Position numbers and translations under genes: made by a program
Part shown: positions 39,761 to 53,260 of the stretch, piece after piece
How the letters are laid out: each line of letters starts with the position of its first letter
How positions within the stretch are numbered: the first letter of the stretch is position 1
Assembly (NCBI GenBank): GCA_965153455.1
Contig: OZ234499.1
Location: forward strand, 12,768,271-12,832,270
Source of the DNA: Sphagnum compactum
Lineage: Eukaryota > Bryophyta > Sphagnopsida > Sphagnales
Length of the DNA: 64,000 nt
Reading direction: 5' to 3'
Notes under the pieces: model-generated
What the model was told of the DNA's origin: nothing
What the model saw: the letters and a program-made list of their open reading frames with translations, nothing else
Databases searched by the model: none

Positions 39761-40560
39761 CATAGGTTGGTAGAGTTCTTGTGGCAAATCATGTCTTGTT
39801 TACATCAATGTGGTTTATTGTTGCCTATTGTAGTCCCACCAAAAGGATGTCCTTTCAATTGAAAGGGCTCATGAGAACCTTCATTTGGGGAGGAAGGGTT
39901 GAAAAGGTAAGGTCCAAGGTGAAATGGGATATGGCCATTTTGCCACAAGGGTTAGGAGGACTAGATGTTTTAGACCTTCAAGCACAAGCAAATGATTTAT
40001 TGGCTAAGTTGTTACTCAAAATTGATGTTAAGCAAGGAACAATGGAAAGTTTAATTATATGGAAAGTAGGTTTGTCTCAACCAAGAGGTAAAATATGGCA
40101 ATGTATGTTTGTAAATTGTTTATGGCTATTCTAAGTTGAATTCTAAAACACTATTTTGGATGCCTAGAGCAAGATAAAGAGTTTAGATAAACAAGATTTG
40201 GTTGGTTTGGAAGCATGTAAAAACTGTATTTTGACCTTTGTTTGGAATCCTTAGTCTAACTAGCATAAATCCTATTGGGTTGTGTGGACCATTGGGATTA
40301 GGCAATTGGCAATGGTTGGTTGTACTAGAATAAGACATTGGGGTGATACAATGAAGCAAAAATGGAAGTACTTGAAGGAAGGTAGAATGTGTGTAAAGTA
40401 TAACCATGTTTAAATGATTAGAGATGAGATTTTGAATTATTTATCATGAAACCTTGGTATTTTGAAAATATTTTTAAAGATTGGAAAATGGGTTAGTGAT
40501 GGAACATTTCAAGATGATCAACAACTCAAATGGGTGTATAGAATTTCCAAAATGTAGGAT
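39761..40560 (+). mobile_element. LINE (non-LTR retrotransposon) reverse transcriptase relic
   Basis: The frame 39781-40134 reads ANHVLFTSMWF, GLMRTFIWGGR, KVKWDMAILPQGLGGLDVLD, which is the C-terminal reverse transcriptase/thumb region typical of plant L1-type LINEs, where an asset such as WGG precedes KV-W and LP-GLGGL. After a stop at 40134 similar but broken reading continues (KTVFDLC, RHWGDTMKQKW in shifted frames) to about 40560. No upstream RT palm motif or endonuclease was found, so it is a 5'-truncated fragment. Confidence 0.75.
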
Positions 40561-43500
40561 AGTTCAATGGAAATTAAAAAATTCAAAAAATCCCTAGAAA
40601 CTAAACTATTGTCTTCAACATGGGTTCCTCCAATAAGAGTTGCATTACTAGTCTAAAACATGTAAAAAGTATAGTTTAAGCCAAGAAGTCTAGTTGCTTT
40701 GTGACCTTGAAAGGTGAAGAGATGTTGATGGGAGAGGGAGACTTTTTATTTTTAAAACTGGGTTTATGGAAAACCTACAATGGGATCTAGGGGAATGGAT
40801 TAGGAAGTTGATTTTCAACTAGGTTTTATTACATCCTTCTTTGGATATTATGCCAAAAAAGGTTACAAAGTAGGCTTGAAAGGTGTCATCAAATAACCTA
40901 TTGTTTGAATGAAGAAATATATACACATGTGGTTTTCCTAAAGATTGTATGAAACACATCATTAAACAACTACGACATATTTCTTATTTAAGGAAGGTAA
41001 TAGTCCTTTTATGGTTAGTTTTGAATGGAGGTCACCTAGTAGCTTCTGATGGCCAGATGGGTATGTTTGCAAATTTTTTTTTGTATAATAATTGATCATT
41101 TGAATGCCCTCATCATTACATCATGGATCATGAAGGTGTTTAATTTGCTTGTAATGCATTTAGGGTTGTTTGTCAAAGTTGAGATAACAATATAATAAAT
41201 TGTGATTTCACATGGGCTCACATTATCCTTGGAGGCATTATTAAAAGCACAAATGGTAGTATTATTAATATTAGATCATTTATTTTTTATGGGCAACCAA
41301 CTGATATTCTCCATAACATGTTAATTTTTTTTATGTGGTTTGAAAGGTGTATTCTATATTTTATCATCATTATTCTATAACACATGTTTTGAATTTTATG
41401 TGAATTACCACTATATAGATTGGTATGCCACATGGCATCCATTATGACATGATAAAGATTTTAGGTAACCTAACATTTGGTTACTTCTAGACACACAATT
41501 TTATGACATTTGGTTTGCACATGATGTCTTTACGAAAAGATAGGAGACCTTGTATTGACATTTCTTCCTTCCTAGATTGTATATATATAAATTACATTTA
41601 GCACAAGGGGTTTTCCCTTCCACACATGTAGTTCCCCATTTTATAAAACCATTGACACCCTCTGTTTATGAAATGAATGCAACATCATCAAAGGAGGGCA
41701 TCCAAAACACTTGGTTGACCATGTCATGTTACCACATCAATGAAAATTTGTCAATGTGTTGGGTGTAAACACCCAAATACCTTTATGGCAAGAAGCATCA
41801 CAATATAACCCATCCTTTGATTAGGTCGTAATTGTTGCTGTCATTTTTGAAAAAAATGACAATTCATGAAACAAAATGTGTTTGAGAGGGATTGGCAATG
41901 ATAACATCAACCATAATGTGAATTCCCTTGAAGAGAACATGATATCAATTCATTTATGTGAAGGTTATAATGTCGCAACCCTAACCTTGGGCTTGCAACC
42001 AAAGCAAGAGCTTGCAAGGGTGTGAGCCAAGAGTGAAGCCTGGGAGTCACATTTTAGGTTTCCGGGAGTGTAGGAGAGTGTGAGGGAATGAACTCCCACA
42101 CTCCCAAGTGAGCTCCCACTTTGGGAGTTGGAGTCCTGATGGACTCTCAAATTTTCAGAGAGCGATTGCAAGGGTTAAAACTCATTGGATTGAAGAGTTT
42201 TTTATATCATTGAAAAGCTCTTAAAACGTAGATGTTTAAAATAGGCTCACATGACCCATTTGGATGCTTGGAACACAAGTTATGGCCAAAAGAAAGGTCG
42301 GAGTCAAATTGCCAATTTGATTCTTGTCCACTAAAAGTCAGGAACCACCTTGATTTTGTGTGCAGGTGTCGTGCCACATATCGTTGGAAAGCTCTCGTGA
42401 GGGGTACAAATTTTCTTTAGACGTCACTTCAATCAAAGGTCTGCACAAAGAGTTATGGGCCTCCAAAGTTGCGAAAGTCCTAATTTTGGGAATTTCAGGA
42501 CTTCAACTTGGGAGCCTCGGGACAAAATGATATTTGGGTGTTGGCCCCGTGGCCAAGCGCAGAGAATACTATAAGGGGGGAAGGTGGTGGCTTTCTCCAA
42601 GTTTGTGTTGTGATGAGTCTTATGAGTCCGTGTTTGCCCGTGGCTCGTCCATGCACCAAAAGTGTTTTAGCTATGCACTAACCAATTTGTTGTTTGGTTT
42701 GTGTAGGTCTGTGTGAATAATTGACCCGCTTGTCATTCGTCCTGGTCCCTATCCTGGAGCTCCAACACGCCCTTTTAACCTTCAAAATGCTACGAGCCAG
42801 GAAATGTACCCCAAGTCCTTATCCTTTCGTTGTTTTCACATTTGATCTCGCAATTGAGTCTATCAAGGAGCTTGGAGGTGCGTCATAGAAGGAGAATGAT
42901 AGGAAAACATGTGTTTACTCGCACGAAACATAAAACCAAACATCTTTAGCAATGGAAACAAATGTATCCCATACATTGTCATTGGGTAGTTGTGCATTTG
43001 CTTATGGGAACACCACAAAAGGTGAGTCTTCATTGAGTTTATAGGCTCACCATTAGACACATTGGACGAGACCACAAGTTGTCCGATGGGGGGAAGCCCA
43101 AACTAGTGTGCCACTTTAAAAAGAAGACATGTAAGACATATGAACTGATAGGAAGACTTGGAAAGTGAAAAATTAAGCATTTGAACTTGGGCCTGAGTAG
43201 AACTTGAGATGAGAATGATGAAGATCAATAAAATTCAAAGATGATGCACTAGAAATAGAGTGCTTGCGCAAACTTTTTAAAATGCCCTATTGAAGTATTG
43301 AAGATGATAACTCCTTTCTTGGAAAGTTGCTCCAAAAAAAAATGTAGGCCTACTTTGTTGAAGGAAGGCTGCACACTAACTTAGGTGAGTTTAGAATGGA
43401 AGTGGATTTGAACTTCTATCCATTATACTTCTAATATAAAGAGGCGACAATCATGCCAAAATGTGGAGGTGACGGTTAAGCCCCTAGTCCCCCAAATAAC

Positions 43501-43924
43501 CATGGGGACAATGGCCTTATAAAAATGAGACCTATCCCACCTCTAGAGTTCATTCTGATTTTTCCAAACAAATTTATGTAAAAGAATTGCTGGGTCTGTT
43601 TGTTTTTGAAAGAAAAAAAAATCAAAGAAAGAACAACCAGTTCTGGTCATTTCAAATCCCCCAAAGACCTGACAGTTTTCATGAAAGAAAAGGCGAAACA
43701 TTGCTCTTTCATTCAAGGTTACGGGATTTATTTTATCTTTTTGGGGACCACGGTAATGCATCAAAATGGGTTCTTTGATTTTTTGAGGACTGTGGTTATA
43801 TATTTAGAATGTCAGTCCTTTATTTATTTTTTGGATCATGGTCATGAGTTCAAATAACCACCCTGACAGGGGGTTTGATGCCATTTCTAACACCCCCGCC
43901 CAACACTAGTTTGAAGTACAGCCT

Positions 43925-44182
43925 TTTTTTATTTCACCAAAAATTCACCAAAAAAGTGAAATAAAAAACAGAAGATTTGAATCGAAAAAGGGTTTCAATA
44001 GCCAGAAGTGAGAGAAAAGGCAAAAATTTCCAGCTTCTTATATTTGGTTTCAATTCGTAGCCATAAATATAGAAGCTTGATTAAATATTTGTACTTCATA
44101 GATGCAGATTTGGCAAAAATCTTCTTAGGGACGATAGCCATGTTGTTTACATCATCCTATGGGTGTTCGCCACTTAGGCTGC
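43925..44182 (+). repeat. Dispersed repeat family, copy 3
   Basis: Blocks in family order: TTCACCAAAAAAGTGAAAT, CTTATATTTGGTTTCAATTC, GTAGCCATAAATATAG, TTGATTAAATATTTGTACTT, GCAGATTTGGCAAAAATCTT, GGGACGATAGCCA, CATCATCCTATGGGTG and CGCCACTTAGGCTGC. Confidence 0.65.
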
Positions 44183-44257
44183 CGAATGTCCAGCTCAAAT
44201 TTTCGTAGTGTATTTTCAGGTCCCTTACCTGCCCGAATTTCTCAGTGGGCCTTCCGA

Positions 44258-44597
44258 AGCCTGGAAGGTACAGTACAGCCTGTCACTCGGCCTTCCGCAA
44301 TGCGAGGCGCTAAATACCCGGTAACGAGCTCTGTTCGGCGCTGGTTTCAGGCCTGACAGTGCAGCCCTGCGGAGAACTGCGTTGGCTCTCAAGATATCAG
44401 CACAACTTTCTTCATTTTTAGAAAAAAGAACATTGAAAACCGGGTTGCATGGTTTTTTGCAAAACTGTGCAAGGCCGAAAAAGGTGTGCAAAAAGACAAG
44501 CGAAACCAGCGCCGGACAGAGCTCGTTAGGGGCTGTTTAGCGCCTCGCTTCCACAATCTGGAAGGTCCAGTACAGACTGTCACTGGGCCGTCGGAAA
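44258..44597. repeat. GC-rich imperfect inverted repeat (foldback or MITE candidate)
   Basis: The core arms 44304-44348 and 44502-44546 are reverse complements with about 5 mismatches in 45 bp (GAGGCGCTAAA and AACGAGCTCTGT, CGGCGCTGGTTTC). Weaker similarity extends outward to about 44258 and 44597 (ACAGCCTGTCACT, CTGGAAGGT). The spacer is 153 bp. The arms are CpG-rich in an otherwise AT-rich region. Confidence 0.7.
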
Positions 44598-45599
44598 TCC
44601 TAAAACAACTCCTGCAAAGGTCGGCGGGTCAACTTTGAACCGACCTGTGTGAGAAGCTTCCCATTAACTTGGACTAGAATCCAAGATTCTTGGTGGGCCA
44701 AAAAAGGGACACTCACGCACACTTCCAGATTCCAGATCCTTCCATTCATCAAACCCACCACAAAAACCAGTCATGTCTTTTGGGGGTGAATTTGCCCAGA
44801 ATTTCGACCTCCAAAAAAATAACAAACATTATTCTGTCACGAATTTCCCTGTTAATTTGCAAATTTCCAGAGAAAAAAAATGTTTCTGAGAAACTTTTAT
44901 CACTTTTTTTGACATATTTTTTAGTTTTGGGGCAGTTTTTTTGCCAGTTTTTTACAATTTGAACAGTTGTTAACAAACATTTTATGAATTAATAATGCTA
45001 AATTGTTGTTAAGGATAAATTGTTAGTGAATCCAGTGTTTTTTTTTTCCCCCTCAATCTTTTGATCTTGAAAAAAATTAGATTTTTTCCCAAAAAATAAA
45101 AAAATTCGTGGAATTTACACTAGGAAATAAAAAGTTCCAAAATTTTCCCAATTTCTTTCTTGGAAAAACGACAAACTTTGTCAGTGATCAGTGAATGTTT
45201 TCCCACAAATGTTTTTGTTTTTTGGGAAAGCTTTGGAAAAAAATTGTTTGTTCTGGTGTAAATTCGACTATTTTTCCTATTTCTTCTGAAAAACCCTCCA
45301 AAATTTTGGTATCAGAAAATTGGAAAAAAATTATTGCTGGAGGCTGGTGATGCGACATTAAAATTTTAAAAAACTAGAATTTATATTAAATCAATCCACA
45401 AAACTAACCAGTCCCCCCCCCCCAAAAAAAAGGGGACCAAAAAGGCGGGAAGAAAAACCCTGGAATTGCGGGAGGAACAAAACCCACCTCCAAAACAGAG
45501 TCGTTGGAAGTTCCAGAATCTTCCAAACAGACGCGCATCAAACCCTATTTTAGTCCCCAACTGATTTCTTCGCCACTCTAGTGTCCTCCCTTCACTCTT

Positions 45600-45735
45600 C
45601 AGTCATCCCAGCAGATTCTGCTCTCTGTCTCTCTCCGCCCTCCAGTTTCATTTCTCTTTCTCTCTCTCGTTAGCGACCGCCCTTACGCACCCAAGCTCTT
45701 CTATTTTGCGAGCTCCAAATTATCAAGTCTTTGTG
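45600..45735 (+). promoter_or_regulatory. Probable 5'-UTR exon of the DeSI-like gene
   Basis: A pyrimidine-rich leader (TCTCTCTCCGCCCTCCAG, TTTCTCTTTCTCTCTCTCGT) ending in a good splice donor TTGTG|GTAAGA at 45735/45736. No coding start is needed here because the next exon supplies the ATG. The following intron of about 1.35 kb would end just before 47101. This is inferred from spacing and the splice signal. Confidence 0.5.
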
Positions 45736-47100
45736 GTAAGAATAGACTGGAATATTCTCTCCTTTTATGTCAGGATGTTTTGTGTTGCTCGGCCGTATCG
45801 GTTTTTTCTTTTCGTTACAGTCGTTGTTATCGACTGTCGCTTTGTTTCTTTCCACTTAAAAACAGTAGAATTTTCTTTTCCGTTATCGACCTTGAATCCT
45901 AGTCTTTGAAGCGTGCGTGAGAATGTCGTGACGAGCGAGATTTGATGACATATTTGTGATAAGTTAGTTTTATAGAAAACCTTTTCTTCGTGTCTTTTGG
46001 TTAAATCTTTCGAGCTCCGCAATTTATTCAAGACTGGCCCCTCCCCCCATTGATGCTTGCAGAGTTCTTGGTTTCGAAGAATGAATCTATGAATCACTAG
46101 ACTGGCTTCTGAAGGGGCATGTTTTCACTGTTGGTTCATGTGCATGCTTTAGCGGCAGTGTTTTCAGTATGTGGCCGCAATCTGGTGTTCTGTGTTGGTG
46201 CTCCGAGACGGAGTCGTTGCATTGCTGTGTCTGCCTGCCGTCAGATTGTTCGGGTGGGAAGCACTACTTCTGGCTTGGTAGGAAAACTGATTTGTTTACG
46301 TGGTTTCTGTGGTTTCTTGTCATGCTTCTGAACTATCTGCCAGGTGTGGAACGGTTTGGTTATAGCCGCTATAGTTGCAGAAGGCGCAAGGATTCTTTTG
46401 TTCTGTGTTTCCACATTCTGAAGAAGCAAGTGAATATACGTAGCCAATGGAACAGGTTTGGTTGCCTTGCTTTCTTTTGATGTTTTGCTTTTCTCTCTCT
46501 CTTCTACTTGGTTTGGCAGTAATATTCTCTTTATTGCAAAGTAGGCCATTTGTTTCTTTGGCTAATGTTTGCGAGGTCCTTGATTAGAGCTGAATGTGAA
46601 ATCTCTCCTGTTGTTGTAGTTGAGCAGTGACCTAATAACAGTCATAAATATCGAAGTATGGATCTAAAAATTGAAGAAAGATTTCTCAAAAGTTTTGGTA
46701 TCTCAATTCTAAACCGATTCTCAAATGAGCTATTCCACCTATCTGTAAGATCATTGGTGAACTTGGGAATGACTTGGTTTCTCTCTGCCATCTCTTTAAA
46801 TGTATGTTAATCTTAAATCTTACAAGAGACCTATTATGTTGTTCACAAGTCTGAAAGCTATCCACTCTCAAGTGCCCCAACCAGGGACCTTATTCAACAT
46901 CAGAAATGAAAACAAATTGCCAGTCCAGTCAGAGAAAGTATAGAATAGCATCATGGATAAGTATTTGTAGGAGGTGAGAATAGCAACTGCCAAAATGTTG
47001 GAAGGTAGATCTGATCAGACTGGTATGGTTGCAAATAAACTCTTTGATGGAATGTGAGATCCTGATCTGCCTTCCCACTGGGAGTATTGAAATACTAAGC

Positions 47101-49113
47101 ATGAATGTACTTGAAATGCATCAGGAAGGAGAAAAGGTGGAACTCTATGTCTATGACTTGAGCCAAGGGTTGGCACGCCAGCTTTCAGTCCAATTATTTG
47201 GCAAGGGAATAGATGGAATTTGGTGAGTTCTTTTTTCTGTTGTATAAGCTGGTAGAATGGCACAGTTCAATATGTTGTTGTTGTGTAAAAACTGTCAAAG
47301 TTAACCACAGGAGTTGAGGAGGAATGCAGATATTTTCCTGATTGATTTGTCTGAACAGTAGAACAAGGTTCAGATGTTGTATCAATTGCATGTTGTCCAA
47401 CTTAGTACTTACTCTTCTATTCTTTGTTCCCAATCAGGCACACCGCTATAGGAGTTTATGGAAAGGAATACTATTTTGGAGGTGGGATTCAGAACAATCC
47501 AATTGGACAGAGTTCATACGGTAGTCCAGTACAAGTAATGCAACTTGGTTACACCCAGATACCACAAGACATATTTGAGGAATATCTTCAGGAGATACAG
47601 CCTCGCTATACACAGGAGACCTACAGCCTTATGCGCCACAACTGCAACAACTTTTCAGAGGAGTTGTCACAATTTCTTTTAGGAACTGGCATCCCTGAGT
47701 ATATTCTTCGACTGCCTGAGGATGTCTTGAGCAGCCCTATGGGGCCTATGCTAAGTGAGTATCACTGTGCTTCCCTTGTATGTTGAATGGATTTCAATTG
47801 AGAATTGCATGGTTTGCTGCTTCTACCAGTTTGTTTGTTTCTGTGCTGACAAGGATTATAAGGATGGTATGTGTGAGTTCTGATTCTTTATCGAATGTCT
47901 GAACAGACTACACTCTATTTTGACCTCCTTGCACTATGAGAACTTTTCTTCAAGGAAACAATTAGCATGCTTCTTCCTGCATTTGTAGTTGTGTTGATGT
48001 GAACTGGAAGGAATGCTGATAAATTGACCACGAATGTAAAACATTGTATAACTGTGCAATGGTTTCCAATGAATGTAGAGTTCATTGTAGAGTAATTAAA
48101 GCTTAAGATATGATAGGACAACTCAGAAAATATTCGGTGGGTACTTTGTCTCTTGTCAGGCAGCACAGTGATGGAGTTTGCAGTAGTGCAATCGAACTGG
48201 CCTGGGAATGTTGATCATGTTCCTTGTTTGTCTGGCAGGGCCAATGATTGAAAACCTGGATGCTACATTGCGGCAGGGAAGAGTCCCAATGCGTCAGCAA
48301 ATGGTTTCTCCAGCCATGCCTAACTTTTCAAACATCCAGTTGCCATCAACAACAACCTTTCCACAAGCTACCTCCAAAGAAGCAGGTGCTGGAGTCAGGG
48401 GAGTGGAACCAGCCTCCAGCTCACAGGCTTGTTCAGTGAATATAGCTGACATGCCCTCTAATGTTTCTCCAATGTCAGTCTCATCAGTTTCAGCAACTAA
48501 AAGTAAGATCCACAACAGAATCGTTCTCCTTTCATTTGTCATCCACTGTGACTTCTTTGGCAGCATGGTTCAGTTGTGAATGGAACAAGGTTTTTGCAAC
48601 AGCTGTGATTCTTGTATAGATCACTGTCCAGTGCAGTTGAAACTGGTTCATCCTCAGAGGGGAAATGTTGTCTTGGAAAATCGAAGCAGTCTTTGGGAAT
48701 CTGAATGCTTTGTTCATATTTAAATGCCCAATATCCTTTCTGTTGAAGCCCATTATTCAAGAAAATGTAAGATTATAGATAATAACAGAGTATTGCTATT
48801 GTCAAGATGGCCAATTTTTTTCTGAGTTTAAAGATTTAATTTGTCTAATTTTGTATTAGCAGGTAGCGATCCCAATCTGGAGGCAAAGCATCTAGCAAGT
48901 TCAAGTGACAAAAGCTGGAGTGTGCAAAAGGCAGCACCTTCAACAAACAACTCTTTTGGAAGTGTGCAGGCACGAGTTCAAGAAGAAATTATCCATGAAT
49001 TTGCTCAGATAATGGCATCAGGGAGCTTCAGAGCTAGTGAAGCAGCAGCTCTTGCCACACAACGAGTGTTACAAAGGCATGGGATGGGTGTAAGCTCAGT
49101 GCCTTCTTTCTAA
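47101..49113 (+). CDS. DeSI-like PPPDE-domain cysteine isopeptidase (deSUMOylating/deubiquitinating type)
   Basis: Four coding exons join in phase: 47101-47222, 47438-47754, 48239-48502, 48863-49113 (317 residues; 312 if the ATG at 47116 is used). The PPPDE thiol protease fold is seen in VELYVYDLSQGLARQLS, the catalytic His in IWHTAIGVYGKEYYFGGGIQ, and the catalytic Cys in RHNCNNFSEELSQFLLGTGI. This pairing is the DeSI-1 arrangement, where the enzyme removes SUMO or ubiquitin from substrates. IPEYILRLPEDVLSSPMGPM follows as in plant homologues. A Ser/Thr/Pro-rich linker then leads to a C-terminal helical segment (QEEIIHEFAQIMASGSFRAS to VLQRHG). Split codons are TG|G (Trp), A|GG (Arg) and A|GT (Ser). 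The start is chosen from homology: residues just before VELYVYDL are short in the family. The intact frame and splice sites suggest a working gene. Confidence 0.9.
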
Positions 49114-52100
49114 AGTTTGAAAGTTGAGTTTATTCCTTGGATGGATTGATTATTGGCAACTTCAATTTATAAATTAAGAACTATAGTAGGACATATGCAA
49201 TTGGTGAACATTTGACCTCTTTCCTTCATTCATTCATTTTGTGACAAACTCTGTTGCAATTCAAAATTTTCTTCAACAAGTGATCGTGGCACTTAATTCA
49301 TGTTGCTCATTCAGGTAATTCAGCGAAACTTCATAGGGCAATTGTTTTTTGCACCAGATGTGTCCAACATCGCCTCTTTACAAAATTTGACTGTTTTTCA
49401 ATATGACTACTGTAATATAGGCTGTAGTTTCCATTAAATTCTTGATGACATTGAAATTCATTCAAACTTGAAAGGGTATAACCCATGCACAGTGTGTATT
49501 ATCCTCATCTTGTACATTACAGCTGCTTTCTGTAAATGAGCTAAGGCCAAGTGAAAACCAGTTAAAACAAAAACATATACATTTGAAATAGATCTCATAC
49601 CTACAATAGAGACTTAAATATTACCTAAAATAGACGCAGATCTTATACCTAAAATATTTGTCTAATTAAATAGAGACGTAGGTATGCTAAAGGCAGACTG
49701 CTTTCTACATGTATTCAAAGTTCAAAATTTAAGAACAAATTTAAGAAATTTGAACATATCCCCAATACTTTCACTTCCGTAAAACCAGATTTAGATTATA
49801 TGTGATTTGTTACTTAATCTATGAAATTGCGTTTCATCTGAAAACTATCCTCCTCTCCCTCGCATAAGTGGATGGGAGTTTAAAATGACCAAAAGATTTG
49901 ATAAATGGAAAATCCCCTAATCCAGAAAAATATGAAAATGAAAAAAGTTACATGAACATGAATTGTAACCCACCAATGTTAAAAAACGTGGTGAATTTTC
50001 AATAGCCAGTATGCCACAAAGTTTGCCCTAAATCGTGGTCAAATTGGCAATGATAATGATCTGGCTATAATGAAGTGACACAATTCTATTCATAAATTTT
50101 TCAATGTTCTTGTCAAAATTCAGAAAACCTCCCTTGCCAATAAGGTTACTGGGGTATATAGTAAAGATTTTAAAAAGTGATTGCAATAGTTATTGGCAAA
50201 TGTAATCACTGATATTGTCGAAAATGTTGGGACAAATCAAATACATTCCCTTAGTCAAAGGAACATTATTATTATTAAAACAATTATAACATATTGTAAA
50301 ATAATGATAATGTTGTCATCATAATAAGTAAAGGGAACTCATGAACATACTCACAAAGCTTTAATAAAATGTCTAATAATCAGGAAACGTGTGTACAATA
50401 CTCATGTACAATGATTTATATATATTAGAAATAATCCAAAATTCCGCAAAGCATTAGGATACACAGCCATTGACAAAAGACATAAGTAACACCGAAATTC
50501 AAGTTCAAGTTGTTGTCACGCATGCTTCCTTTCCATTTCATGAACCATAAATGAAAAAATTGTTACCTACATCAAAAGGAAATTAGACAAAAGGAAAACA
50601 AAATAAATTCAAATGATGCAAACTACTTTTGATCTATGAAGTAAGATGTAGGATTAACCTTTAGATCACCCCCAAGGCATGAAAAGCAAATGACAATTTC
50701 ATTATATAGCAAGTTCAAAGCAATGACATTTCATCAAAATACTTCAAAACTTGTTCCAATTAACATTTCTCCTGTTTTGTTGTTTCAAATTCATTCAAAC
50801 ATTCATTCTAAGTAAGGGTTTTTTCCTTTCCTTCCAATTTTTCCAAGTAAGGTGGATGGTTAGACTGTGCTTGTGATGGGATGCCAAGGTGGAAATTTTT
50901 TTTCTGGCTAGTGAATCCAATTGACTACATATATTATTTAGTTCGAAAAGTGACTATGTGAAGTAGTCTTTGTTCATAACCCAATGGTGAGAATCAAATG
51001 GAAGTTTATATGTTCATGTGTTTACAAAAAATTCATGCCTATTAAATATATGGGGCTATTAGATGCTAGCTAAGATAAAACAAGGGGCTACTAAAGCTTG
51101 AACATGAGAGCTCTCGTGGCTATTGAATGTAACATACAAAAGGTGGTCACAAATGTTGTCCAAAGGAGAGGCAAAGTCCAAAAAATAGTTCATGCAAACT
51201 TAATGACTTTTTCATGGTTGTTCAACATTCTCATTGACACAACACAATGTAAGATAAGAAATCAAAGACATCATAAAAGACTTCAAGTTATAACAATGTT
51301 TTTTGTAACCTAATGTTTGTACAATTTGTCAATTGTACAAATGTTGTACGCTATCGACTCTTGCATGAGAAATGAAATGAACATCGACCATCTCACCAAT
51401 CAGCCCAATTGAGTTTGGGGCCACATCTTGCGTCTTTGAATCCACATAGGAATGCAATTGCTTGTAATAGTATACCAATGTTATCATTATGTGCACAAAT
51501 AGTATGATGTTTATCAAATCAACAAGTGAAATATCTTGGCCTAAATACATAATGCATAGACTAAGGTCTTTGTCCTTTAGATTGTTAAATTCAAAATAAA
51601 ATTGGAAGCTTGGCATGAGAAAAACCAAACTCTTTGATTTTGCTAGAAATAACCTTATCCATACCTTTGCAACTTTTCTGACTTCACAAGCCTTGTTTTC
51701 ATCACCAATGATCTTGAGCAAGTCTCTTCCAATGAGTTAGTAATGAACTTTTCTTGTTCTTCACAAATCTTATTAGCTTAGCATATTGCAATCATCATTG
51801 ACAATTTGTACCATCTCTAAAAAATGCCATGAATACCATTCCTTGTCACACCCAACAAATAAACCATAGACCATTGATGTTTCACAACAACAATTGTACA
51901 ACACTTTGGACAACTCCACAAGATTACATAAGGTCATCCAACAAATGCAACCATGATCAATATATTCATGTATATAACAAATGAATCACTTTGTCACAAT
52001 ATAATGCATGATAGATCAAGATACATTGAACAAAAAAAAAGAATAGTTGAAAAAACAAAAACCCCAACCCAAATCCGCATAAATAAATTTCTTAATTACA

Positions 52101-52967
52101 TAAATGTATAGATAGGACACCTTCGATAGCATTTCTTACCATCTCTAGAAATGTCTTGAATATACTGTTGAGGAACAAAATATCATTTGATGCGCTTGAA
52201 CAAAATATGTTGGTGTTGAACAAACTAATTCTTTGGATGATTGTATCATCAATTTGATTGACATTGAACTTGACCTTGCTATGACTATAGTTATAATCAA
52301 ACCCTAGGTGAATTTTTTTCAAATCCCCACCTTGCCATGCCAAGCTAGCAATCTTAGACCACTAGTGAGCCCAAAGAATTGAAAAAATATTCTTGATACT
52401 AAATCATGTTCGATCATTTTCAAAACTTCAAAGAAAATTAATGATGTTGTTTTTCATTAAGATTCAAACCATTAATAGTTTGGAGGAACTTGTATCATAT
52501 AATTTTCAAATAGGGTGGACCAAGAAGATTCATATCATGTTGTGCTCAAGTGAGATCTCTAAAATGCTAAAAATGGGTTTCATGTGGGTAAGTTAAGAAA
52601 ATACATTTGATAGTATGTTAGAAAGTGAGACTTTTTGACAATGGCTATTTTGACATCTTTGACAAATTGATTGAAATGGAGACTTGGGTGAAAGCATGAA
52701 ATAAGGAGCCACAAAGTGTGTGGACAATCCTTAAAAATTGTTTCTCAGATTTTGAAAAATCACCATGGGAACACTATATATCAAAAAAATTGTTTAATTT
52801 TTTAAATAAATTATTATACTTTCAAAGTTGCAAGTAAAAACTTTTCATGAAAATTCACCATGTTTCAAGCGTCCTTTTTATATGTTTAAAACACTCAATA
52901 AAAGCATGTGGACAAGTGGTTTTTTTGTTTCAAAAGTTTTTTTTCCTTATCAAAAATCACCAAATCA

Positions 52968-53260
52968 TTTCAATTTTTTTGTGAACTTTATAATATTCCA
53001 CAAGATGGAATCCATGTGTTCAAAACATTCAAAAAATAAAAATACATATACCCTTTTAGATTTTGATATTCAAGCATTCTTAAACATTATTATAATTTTG
53101 AATTTGTAATCATGGTCCAAAACAAAGTTATAGATTTGACTATGATCTAAGGCTTGATGTAAAAAAAATTAAGTTTTTATCATGTTATATGTCATATTTG
53201 GCCTCAAATTTGATATTATGTTTGAAAAATTGTGTGAAAAATGCAATATAACCCAATAGT
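52968..53260 (+). repeat. Interspersed repeat pair, copy B (partner at 13892-14184)
   Basis: Aligned over its full length with the copy at 13892 in the same orientation; shared runs include CATATTTGGCCTCAAATTTG and GTTATAGATTTGAC. Flanking sequences differ, so both ends of the repeat are roughly defined. Confidence 0.8.

Larger units (their letters stand above)
24481..45599. other. 21-kb gene-poor, AT-rich, repeat-laden region
   Basis: No intact gene is supported. Recognisable contents are listed separately: an hAT relic (25289-27172), a hairpin (28523-28564), a partial dispersed repeat (28780-28818), an internally repeated frame (29251-29829), a MITE (30585-30919), a LINE relic (39761-40560), a dispersed repeat copy (43925-44182) and an inverted repeat (44258-44597). 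The part from about 31 to 39 kb is extremely AT-rich with nothing recognisable. Confidence 0.6.

Noticed and set aside
43587-43857. Overlapping plus-strand frames near 43.6 kb
   Set aside because: Lysine- and phenylalanine-rich chance frames in A/T-rich DNA without homology that I recognise.
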